A DNA stretch of 11,264 nucleotides from Syntrophomonas sp. (GTDB lineage Bacteria > Bacillota > Syntrophomonadia > Syntrophomonadales > Syntrophomonadaceae), in the NCBI GenBank assembly GCA_028693695.1, contig JAQUUV010000049.1, positions 1 through 11,264 of the forward strand, in the 5' to 3' direction. Positions within the stretch are counted from its first letter, which is position 1; every line of letters begins with the position of its first letter. The position numbers and the translations under genes were made by a program. Positions 1 through 6,267 of this stretch are shown in pieces. The notes under the pieces are model-generated. The model was not told the DNA's origin. It made no database searches and saw nothing but the letters and a program-made list of their open reading frames with translations.

Positions 1-2
1 CT

Positions 3-677
3 TTGACCGAAGCTGATTTCCGTTCTTTTATTGAGGCTATCAGCAATGATATCGTTAACTGGGATACCTTGAAAGCCGTTATGCAAAACGGTGGGGTGAC
101 CTATGCCGATACCAAGATATTGACTAGCAATGAGGCTATAGAGGTGCAGGAAATAAACCATGCCAAATTCATCTCCGGCGCAAATCTGTGTATTAACCTT
201 ACCGATCCTCGCCGTATTTTTCCGTTTTACAATCCACCGGGAGCGAGGGGAGAGGATACTTTTTTAAGTACCTGCCTGAGCGAACGAAAAGTTTTGCGCG
301 TGCCATGCTACACATTCCACGACGGGTTTTCTACCTATAATCACCTGTTAGAAGGTGTTCTACCCATCCGATTGAAGTTCATCAAAGCTGATACCGAACA
401 GATTATCACTCGCTTTTACAAGGCTTGTATAGGTTGGATTCGTTATAAGCCATTACTGCTCTATATCACCCAGCCGGATCATTATGAGGAAAAGATTCAA
501 GAGATGCGGCAACAACTTACCGTGACTTTGCCTAAAATCTGCGCTTATTTCGGCCAGCCCGATTTCATGAAAGTCTTAGCGGAATTGGATAAATACGATA
601 GAAATGTCAAAAAGCATTGTTATGAATTCCGTGAAACACAACATATTTGGGCAAAAATCATGAAACACTTTGCGTAA
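3..677 (+). CDS. Unrecognised protein, C-terminal part (possibly glycosyltransferase-like)
   Basis: The reading frame is open to the left edge and ends at TAA 675-677. The TTG at position 3 is only the first possible start inside the window, so the gene very probably begins upstream and about 224 C-terminal residues are visible. I do not recognise the family with certainty. The stretch RGEDTFLS (about residues 82-89), followed shortly by VPCYTFHDGFSTY, resembles the acidic ED motif region late in some GT-A fold glycosyltransferases, which is the only basis for a sugar-transfer guess. The tail is rich in charged and aromatic residues and helical in character, and no membrane segment is evident. 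The gene converges on the amino-sugar operon and shares no obvious function with it. It could equally be an uncharacterised conserved protein. I am sure that it is coding and unsure what it does. Confidence 0.6.
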   Translation: MTEADFRSFIEAISNDIVNWDTLKAVMQNGGVTYADTKILTSNEAIEVQEINHAKFISGANLCINLTDPRRIFPFYNPPGARGEDTFLSTCLSERKVLRVPCYTFHDGFSTYNHLLEGVLPIRLKFIKADTEQIITRFYKACIGWIRYKPLLLYITQPDHYEEKIQEMRQQLTVTLPKICAYFGQPDFMKVLAELDKYDRNVKKHCYEFRETQHIWAKIMKHFA

Positions 678-790
678 GATTTGCATCGATTAATGCCTAT
701 CTTCACTATATAGGTGTGGTTCTTGACCATGATGGTTCACCACTCACCGGAACTGCGGCTACGCACCCCACGTGCGTCTCCTTGGGAATT
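678..790. other. Convergent intergenic spacer with small hairpins
   Basis: This spacer separates the converging partial gene and GH20 gene. It holds a short palindrome ACCATGATGGT (726-736) flanked by GTGG/CCAC, and a 6-bp stem ACGCAC (761-766)/GTGCGT (772-777) with a 5-base loop. Neither is followed by a T-run on either strand, so I do not call an intrinsic terminator. Positions 741-785 look more GC-rich than the surroundings and may be a remnant of a repeat or mobile element. No gene is supported. Confidence 0.35.
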
Positions 791-2704
791 CTAACATAAT
801 TTTATCTCTTCATTATAATTTCTGAGGATGAAACAGATTTGCCGAACAAATTCTTTTATTCGAAATAATTCGCTCTCACGACTGATAGCTCTCCAATCCT
901 TACAGTAATCCATAAGCCAGCTTTCCAGCTTACTGGCCATTTCATGGGGAGTATCCAGTGAATACACATTCTGACCATATTCCCTTTGTTTAATGACTAG
1001 CGTCAATTCCTGCATCAGTGCTACACCACGAGCAGCAAGGTAATACTCCACCATTTGCTGACGATGGTCTGCATGGGACGTACTATCATTCTGTTTAAGA
1101 CATTTTATGATTTCCACACATCTGGCAACTGCTGCCTTAAGCTGATTCTCTGAAACCTGCATCATCATATTTTTTGCTTTATCATGCATAAAGCTTCCAT
1201 CCTGATCGTAGGTCTGATTGAACACCTTATAATCCCTGAAAAATACCACATCGTTAAAAGTGATTATATCTTGATGAGAAAGTTCCCGCAAAAGCCCCAC
1301 CAGGTTTTTACTCTGATCACCATATTCTACCAAAGAAATAATCTGGTCTACATTGGTAAAATCCCTATTATCCTCTACGTTCCAGCCTTGTGCTGCACCG
1401 TAAATCATGCCGGGAATATTAAGCGCAGGCATATTTATACTACCGCAATCCCCCCAATCCGTATTCAGAAATCCTTCCGCATGATACTTATTGCCTAACT
1501 CCGCCATCTCCCTGATATTGGTAAAACTCTTGTCATAGGCGTTCACCAGGCGGCTGTAACCAGATACGCTGGGACATGCATACTGTTTTAAGCCATGGTC
1601 TGAGAAAATTTTAAAAATTTCTTCTTTGGCTCCACAATCATAGTACCAGTTAAGGCAGGTAACCTCAGCATTCAATTTACCGATCATCTCGCGATTTTTC
1701 TGCAAAACATCTCCCCAAATCATTACCTCTTTCCCCTTATTTTGAAGATATTCTACTAACTTATTGACATAAGAAAGATACAGTTCTCCATAAGCCATTT
1801 TTTCAGCCAGGCCAGCACTTTTCCCCTTGCCCAAATCAAATGTTTCATCGCAGCAAATGTTTATTTTATTGCTGCGGAACAAGGAAATATATTGATCAAG
1901 AATACCCGTGATAAGCGTGAAGCTTTCCGGATCGGCAACATTGATGGTGTGGTGTCTCATGCGGTTATGCCAAGTAAAGATCTCTCCCTGCTCGTCATCA
2001 ACTTCTCTGTATTTACCAAAGCTGACTGAACGGAGTAAATCATACAAATGTCCAAATGTAGCAATACAGGGCACCAGTTCAATTCCTCTCATATTGCAGT
2101 AGCGGTCCAAATCCAGAATTTCTTCAGGTAAAAAAGGATCTGTCTGTGACCAAATCTCTTCAAAGCCATCTAAGCGCAAACAGTTTTCCATGTACAACTG
2201 AAGTTGATTAATTTTATACAATGACAACCTATCCACCATTGCTTTCAAGCTGTCCATAGTTGGCACTCTTCCCCGGCTGACATCCAGCAAATAGCCTCGG
2301 TTGGCATAGGATGGTTCATCGGTAATGTCCACACAACCAATTTCCCCGCGGGATGTCTTGCATAGCTGAATCAGGGTGGACACGCCATAAAGGAAACCAC
2401 GGTGGGAATCAGCGGAAATGGTAATTTTATTTGGTGTTACCATAAGCTTATAGGCTTCAGTTGCTCTATCCATTTGGTTATATTCAAAGCAAATACAGTT
2501 TTTAGCAAAATTTCTTTCACTTCGCAGCCCTTTTTTAATGGGCAGCTTAATGGCTGTAGCCTTTTCAATTTCCTGCTGCAGAAGCTTGGCGGTTTCGAAG
2601 TCAATACCATCCTGCGCCGCGTCTAACACAATGGCAGTATTATGGACTATAGAAAACGCTCCATCCTGGGCTGTAATCTGGTGTGGTAATGGTATTAGAT
2701 ACAT
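791..2704 (-). CDS. Glycoside hydrolase family 20, beta-N-acetylhexosaminidase, cytoplasmic
   Basis: A 637-residue GH20 enzyme that should remove terminal beta-linked GlcNAc (or GalNAc) by substrate-assisted catalysis. The N-terminal alpha/beta domain (about residues 1-130) starts with IPLPHQI and ends near GFLYGVSTLIQL, as is usual for the GH20b domain. The catalytic barrel begins at RGYLLDVSRGRVPT (146-159). The catalytic Asp-Glu pair is D286-E287 in CCDETFD, where classical members have GGDE. WGD (330-332) and NTDWGDCG (414-421) are further active-site segments. A helical C-terminal region of about 190 residues follows. No signal peptide or membrane segment is present, so it probably acts on imported disaccharides or small glycosides. 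The start is ATG 2704-2702 with AAGGGGA (2711-2717) six bases upstream. It is last in the nag operon, 231 bases after nagK. The exact linkage and sugar specificity cannot be read from sequence. Confidence 0.88.
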   Translation of the reverse strand: MYLIPLPHQITAQDGAFSIVHNTAIVLDAAQDGIDFETAKLLQQEIEKATAIKLPIKKGLRSERNFAKNCICFEYNQMDRATEAYKLMVTPNKITISADSHRGFLYGVSTLIQLCKTSRGEIGCVDITDEPSYANRGYLLDVSRGRVPTMDSLKAMVDRLSLYKINQLQLYMENCLRLDGFEEIWSQTDPFLPEEILDLDRYCNMRGIELVPCIATFGHLYDLLRSVSFGKYREVDDEQGEIFTWHNRMRHHTINVADPESFTLITGILDQYISLFRSNKINICCDETFDLGKGKSAGLAEKMAYGELYLSYVNKLVEYLQNKGKEVMIWGDVLQKNREMIGKLNAEVTCLNWYYDCGAKEEIFKIFSDHGLKQYACPSVSGYSRLVNAYDKSFTNIREMAELGNKYHAEGFLNTDWGDCGSINMPALNIPGMIYGAAQGWNVEDNRDFTNVDQIISLVEYGDQSKNLVGLLRELSHQDIITFNDVVFFRDYKVFNQTYDQDGSFMHDKAKNMMMQVSENQLKAAVARCVEIIKCLKQNDSTSHADHRQQMVEYYLAARGVALMQELTLVIKQREYGQNVYSLDTPHEMASKLESWLMDYCKDWRAISRESELFRIKEFVRQICFILRNYNEEIKLC

Positions 2705-2820
2705 ACTTTGTCCCCTTGCTTCATATTTTAATCCTGCTCTGTTATTCTTTTAATTAACCCGCCATGACCGCAGGGCACAACCACCTATGAAAATAGCCGC
2801 GGAGTGAGGGTGTGTAGCTT

Positions 2821-2953
2821 TGTCATCCTGAGCGCTAGCGAAGAATCTTGCCCAGCGTTACAGATGACAAGGGTAAAAGATCCCCCCTGCGGGGACTACA
2901 TATGTGAACTTCGTTCACCAATCAATGTTGCTTCGCTAACGCTCAGGATGACA
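2821..2953. repeat. Inverted-repeat element A between nagK and GH20
   Basis: Two 23-bp arms face each other, 2821-2843 and 2931-2953, both starting from the outside with TGTCATCCTGAGCG and differing at one position. Inside are further foldable pieces: a diverged partner of the left arm ending GATGACA (about 2854-2870), CCCC-TGC-GGGG (2884-2894) and GTGAAC-TTC-GTTCAC (2904-2918). The right arm overlaps the 3' end of nagK and supplies its last codons. There is no transposase, so it resembles a non-autonomous, REP- or MITE-like intergenic repeat. In the nag mRNA it would form a large structured segment just before GH20. Confidence 0.8.
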
Positions 2954-3859
2954 CAAACGTTGTTTTCTATTTAAATAGCAGGCTCCTTTGGTTGCGGAAA
3001 TATCTTCTGCTATTATGTTGATTGAATCTAAATCCCTTTCCAAGCTGCTGCTGAATTCTTTCCTTACTATGTCAACTTTACTAAGGATGCTCCCATTAAC
3101 TCCTATGTTGACGGGTTCATTAATCCCCAGTTTTTTATAAAGTCTTTCTGTCATAATAGCCAGGTCTTTTCCTGCCTGTTTAAGTATGTTAACTGAATTT
3201 ATCTCCGAAGCCTTGGCAAGTTCCACCACTATAGGTGCGTATGCTGCAATTTCTCCCTTACTGGCTGAATAAATAAAATCTCTTATATCATTTACCTGGT
3301 CTGAATTAAGCTTACTCAAAATCGTCTGAGTAAGTTTACTCCTAACCCATCCTGAATCTTCCTCAATCGTCATCCTTTTAAAAGCCGCCAAGGCAATAGC
3401 ATAGCCACTTCCCTCGTCACCTAAAATATGACCCCAGCCACCGGTTCTGGCCTGCTTGCCTTTATATAAACCATAGCTTACCGAGCCCGTTCCAGATATG
3501 GTAATAATCCCGTCTTCACCTTTTAATATGGCCGCATGAGCAAGCTGGGCATCGTGAAAGCCTTGTACTTTACAACCGAACTTTTCTTTAAGTAAGGTCT
3601 CAACTTTCTCTAGATTGTCACTAACTTCAATTCCTGCTATGCCTAAGTATATACACAAACATTCCCCTTGTCCGTCTTGTTCCTCGAGTTTATTTATGCA
3701 TTGTTGGATAGCCTTTATTATGTTTTTAACTGCCTTATCAAAATCTAAAATGATATTTCCAAAACCCGAATAACCTTCGCTCAGCTCTTGGTCTTCTAAA
3801 CTATAGGCAACCGCCTCAGTTTTGGTTGCGCCGCCATCCACACCAATTATATATTTCAT
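2936..3859 (-). CDS. nagK: N-acetylglucosamine kinase, BadF/BadG/BcrA/BcrD ATPase family
   Basis: A 307-residue sugar kinase of the actin/hexokinase fold that should phosphorylate GlcNAc to GlcNAc-6-P with ATP. The phosphate-1 motif is GVDGGATKTE (6-15, D8). HDAQLAH (102-108) holds the likely catalytic Asp103. ISGTGS (121-126) is the phosphate-2 loop, and GWGHILGDEGSGY (141-153) is the signature of GlcNAc kinases in this family. A relative, MurK, also phosphorylates MurNAc, so dual activity is possible, but no murQ is seen here. The ATG (3859-3857) lies 10 bases after AAAGGA (3870-3875), which sits just beside the nagB stop codon (3878-3876), so translation is probably coupled to nagB. The last residues CHPER and the TAG stop are encoded by the arm of repeat element A, so the native C-terminus has been replaced or extended. 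Confidence 0.87.
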   Translation of the reverse strand: MKYIIGVDGGATKTEAVAYSLEDQELSEGYSGFGNIILDFDKAVKNIIKAIQQCINKLEEQDGQGECLCIYLGIAGIEVSDNLEKVETLLKEKFGCKVQGFHDAQLAHAAILKGEDGIITISGTGSVSYGLYKGKQARTGGWGHILGDEGSGYAIALAAFKRMTIEEDSGWVRSKLTQTILSKLNSDQVNDIRDFIYSASKGEIAAYAPIVVELAKASEINSVNILKQAGKDLAIMTERLYKKLGINEPVNIGVNGSILSKVDIVRKEFSSSLERDLDSINIIAEDISATKGACYLNRKQRLCHPER

Positions 3860-3875
3860 AATTCAAATATCCTTT

Positions 3876-4610
3876 CTATTGTCCTAACAGCAGTTTGGCA
3901 GCATTTTTTTCAATGATCATAGTGGCATTAGGATGAAGCTGTATAATTGAAGCCGGTACTTCAGGGCATATTTTGCCTTTTACAGTTTTATATATTGCAT
4001 TAGCCTTGGTTTCCCCATTCGCCAGTAATACCAGCATCTTTGATTGCATTATGGTTTTAATTCCCATACTTATAGCCGTAGTAGGGACTTCATCCTTGGA
4101 ACTAAAAAATCTGGAATTAGCTTCGATCGTCATTTTATCGAGCTTAACCAGATGAGTTTCTGCTTCGAAATTGATATCCGGCTCATTAAATCCTATATGT
4201 CCGTTAGCTCCTATGCCTAAAACCTGCAGATCAATGCCGCCCTTGTTTTTAATCTGCCCTTCGTAGTTCCTGCATTCCTCATCAATGTCTGGGGCGGTAC
4301 CATTGGGAATATAGGTATTTTCTTTTTTTACATTTATGTATTTAAAGAAATTGTGATGCATGTAATAGTAATAGCTTTGGGCATTTTTTCGGTTCAGAGA
4401 ACAATATTCATCTAAATTAAAAATAGTAACCTCTGAAAAATCAACTTCTAGATTTTCATACATTTTTATAAGTTCCTGGTACATACCCGTCGGGGTATCA
4501 CCTGTTGCTAACCCTAATACACAGTCAGGCTTTAAAATAATCTGGCTTCTTACTATAGCTGCTGCTTTTTTACTCATTTCCTCAAAATTTTCTGCCAGTA
4601 TAATTCGCAT
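3876..4610 (-). CDS. nagB: Glucosamine-6-phosphate deaminase
   Basis: Converts glucosamine-6-P to fructose-6-P and ammonia, the last step of amino-sugar breakdown. The protein has 244 residues, the usual length for the short Bacillus-type NagB without the longer C-terminal tail of the E. coli enzyme. GLATGDTPTG (33-42) is the phosphate-binding loop. D67 in FNLDEY is the general base. GIGANGHIGFNEP (132-144) gives N136, H138 and E143 for ring opening, matching the numbering of the B. subtilis enzyme. I chose ATG 4610-4608, because the upstream in-frame GTG (4619-4617) overlaps the AGGAG that serves the ATG. The gene lies 92 bases after nagA, with repeat element B in between, and 16 bases before nagK. 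Confidence 0.95.
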   Translation of the reverse strand: MRIILAENFEEMSKKAAAIVRSQIILKPDCVLGLATGDTPTGMYQELIKMYENLEVDFSEVTIFNLDEYCSLNRKNAQSYYYYMHHNFFKYINVKKENTYIPNGTAPDIDEECRNYEGQIKNKGGIDLQVLGIGANGHIGFNEPDINFEAETHLVKLDKMTIEANSRFFSSKDEVPTTAISMGIKTIMQSKMLVLLANGETKANAIYKTVKGKICPEVPASIIQLHPNATMIIEKNAAKLLLGQ

Positions 4611-4618
4611 TAAAATCA

Positions 4619-4623
4619 CTCCT
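4619..4623 (-). promoter_or_regulatory. nagB ribosome binding site, decides the start
   Basis: AGGAG on the minus strand lies 8 bases before ATG 4610-4608. The alternative in-frame GTG at 4619-4617 begins within this site and has no other Shine-Dalgarno sequence, so the longer 247-residue form is unlikely. Confidence 0.8.
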
Positions 4624-4646
4624 GTCTAATACGAAAATAACGTTCG

Positions 4647-4713
4647 TGTCATCCTGAGTGAAACGAAGGATCCCAATTGGAGAACTAGATCCTTCACTAC
4701 GTTCAGGATGACA
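4647..4713. repeat. Inverted-repeat element B between nagA and nagB
   Basis: Two 26-bp arms, 4647-4672 and 4688-4713, match at about 21 positions, with the outer TGTCATCCTGA and inner AAGGATC perfectly conserved. The loop is only 15 bases, so the transcript can fold into a long hairpin. The arms belong to the same family as element A. The right arm runs into the nagA coding end and supplies its TGA. No T-run follows on the minus strand, so it is probably not a strong terminator. It may alter mRNA stability or the nagA to nagB expression ratio. Confidence 0.8.
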
Positions 4714-5923
4714 ACACTAAAAGATTTTCATCGGTGGTTGCGGCCTCCGACCATGGGTGGTTAATACTGTAAATTACTTTTCCTCCGGCTATGGACAAAT
4801 CTACATTTAATTCTTCATCAAAAATAATCACATCTGCATCTTTGCCTAATTTTATGCTGCCTTTGGAATTGTCCATATGAATAAGCTTGGCCGGGTTTAA
4901 GCTGGCTAAAGCAACCGCCTCATAAATCTCCAGATCTGTATATTTCAAAATATTTAATACTGCTTTATTCAAGGTCAGAATACTTCCTGCCAGAGTTCCA
5001 TCAGTAAGTCGGGCTGAATTATGGTCTACAACCACCTGCTGACCTCCCAGCTCCCAGTTACCCCCTGACATAGAACCTGCTCGCATGGAGTCCGTAATTA
5101 AAATCATTTTGTCTTTTCCTTTGGCATTTAACAGCATTTGAAAAACAGCCGGATGGATGTGCAGAGTATCTGCTATTAATTCAAAACTTATATTGCTTTT
5201 TAATACTGCACCTACAACGCCTGGATCTCTATGATGGAATGGCCGCATAGCATTGAAAATATGGGATGCATTACTTATTCCAACTCTCACAGCCTCCAGG
5301 GCTGTTTCGTAATTGGAATTGGTATGTCCCATTGAAAGCACGATATCAGAATTGTTTTTAACATTCTTTATAAACTTAAATTGAAAATCTTCTTCTGGAG
5401 CCATGGTAATTATTTTAATTATGTCTATATAGTTTTCAATAAATTTTAAATCAGGTTTAAGTATATAATTTTTATCCTGAGCTCCTTGGTATTTTGGGCT
5501 TATAAAGGGTCCCTCCATGTGAGCACCCAGTATTTTAGCTCCTTCAACATTTTCGTGCATGGCAAATTTTACTGAATCCAATGCCTTATATATCTTTTCT
5601 TTTCCCACAGTCATGGTAGTCGGTAAAAATCCGGTGACCCCACTTTTAGCGATAGTCTCGCTTATTACTTTAAGATCAGATATTTCACCATCCATAGTAT
5701 CTTTTCCACCGGAACCATGAATATGAATATCTATAAATCCTGGTGAAACATATTTCCCATTAGCATCTATTATTTTCATTTCGTGAGTCGGGCTCTTCTT
5801 TGCAAAATTTTCTTCGTCTAAAATATCAATTATTTTGTCATTGAAAATTAGTACCTTGCCTACTAGAATTTCATTTTCCAAAATAATTTTTCCGCCTTTA
5901 ATACAAGTAATATTTTTATCCAT
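4703..5923 (-). CDS. nagA: N-acetylglucosamine-6-phosphate deacetylase
   Basis: Hydrolyses GlcNAc-6-P to glucosamine-6-P and acetate, a cytoplasmic metal-dependent amidohydrolase. The length of 406 residues is slightly above the usual 380-395. A small beta-sandwich part (1-57 plus the C-terminus) surrounds a TIM barrel. PGFIDIHIHG (61-70) carries H67 and H69. GAHMEGPF holds metal ligand E137, MGHT gives H200, SHIFNAM gives H221, and ITDSM gives catalytic D278. ADTLHIHP (251-258) contributes to substrate binding. ATG 5923-5921 starts the operon, with a weak and distant AAAGG (5937-5941) 13 bases upstream. The final VLSS and the TGA come from the arm of repeat element B, so the C-terminal tail is partly repeat-derived. 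Confidence 0.95.
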   Translation of the reverse strand: MDKNITCIKGGKIILENEILVGKVLIFNDKIIDILDEENFAKKSPTHEMKIIDANGKYVSPGFIDIHIHGSGGKDTMDGEISDLKVISETIAKSGVTGFLPTTMTVGKEKIYKALDSVKFAMHENVEGAKILGAHMEGPFISPKYQGAQDKNYILKPDLKFIENYIDIIKIITMAPEEDFQFKFIKNVKNNSDIVLSMGHTNSNYETALEAVRVGISNASHIFNAMRPFHHRDPGVVGAVLKSNISFELIADTLHIHPAVFQMLLNAKGKDKMILITDSMRAGSMSGGNWELGGQQVVVDHNSARLTDGTLAGSILTLNKAVLNILKYTDLEIYEAVALASLNPAKLIHMDNSKGSIKLGKDADVIIFDEELNVDLSIAGGKVIYSINHPWSEAATTDENLLVLSS

Positions 5924-5940
5924 TTTTCATCATCAACCTT

Positions 5941-5952
5941 TGGTTTAAATCA
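5941..5952 (-). promoter_or_regulatory. Candidate NagR/GntR-type operator of the nag operon
   Basis: TGGTTTAAATCA is an imperfect palindrome, with 10 of 12 positions symmetric. It resembles the TGGTnTAnAnCA pattern of operators bound by HutC-subfamily GntR repressors that sense amino-sugar phosphates (NagR, DasR). It sits about 20-30 bases downstream of the predicted transcription start, where a repressor could block elongation. No regulator gene is in the window. The match is by eye from memory of the consensus. Confidence 0.45.
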
Positions 5953-5978
5953 CTTTATATCTATTCTTATATCATTAT

Positions 5979-6007
5979 TGCATAATGGGTTATGTTTTGT
6001 GTGTCAA
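5979..6007 (-). promoter_or_regulatory. Sigma-A-type promoter of the nag operon
   Basis: On the minus strand a perfect TTGACA (6007-6002) is followed after 17 bases by TATGCA (5984-5979), 4 of 6 to consensus. Transcription would start near 5972, giving a leader of about 48 bases before nagA. It is the best promoter seen in this AT-rich intergenic region and is correctly placed for the operon. Confidence 0.65.
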
Positions 6008-6267
6008 CATGAGTTTGAGTTTTTATTCCGATTTTTTACAACATTACTAATTGCTTGATAGAATCAGCATTTCCCTTTTTTAAATATTCATTTCAACTAT
6101 TCTCCATATTCTCACTTCTGATTAGCATGTATTCCATAATTTTTGCCCAAATACGTGAAATAACTTTCCATTTATACAACTATCCTCTCCGCTGCCAGGC
6201 TTCCATTCCTTTCTTTCAACAGCAAAATCATATTATAATACATATAGAAAAATGAACAACCAGAGAA
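6008..6267 (+). promoter_or_regulatory. purL upstream region with a candidate -10 box
   Basis: This AT-rich stretch completes the divergent intergenic region (5924-6267). A perfect TATAAT lies at 6234-6239, inside TATTATAATA, about 30-45 bases before purL. No convincing -35 box stands 16-18 bases upstream (TTCTTT at 6211-6216 is poor), so the promoter is tentative. No riboswitch-like fold or supported small gene was found in the rest. Confidence 0.4.

Noticed and set aside
761..790. Hairpin ACGCAC/GTGCGT as terminator of the GH20 operon
   Set aside because: No T-run follows the stem on either strand, so it does not meet the criteria of an intrinsic terminator.
1184..2753. Several plus-strand open frames of 64-104 codons across this stretch
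   Set aside because: They lie opposite the intact GH20 gene, have no ribosome sites or recognisable motifs, and are explained as shadows of that gene.
6156..6170. Possible CcpA catabolite-response (cre) site, TGAAATAACTTTCCA
   Set aside because: It lacks the central CG and the symmetry of cre sites, and lies too far upstream of the nag promoter.
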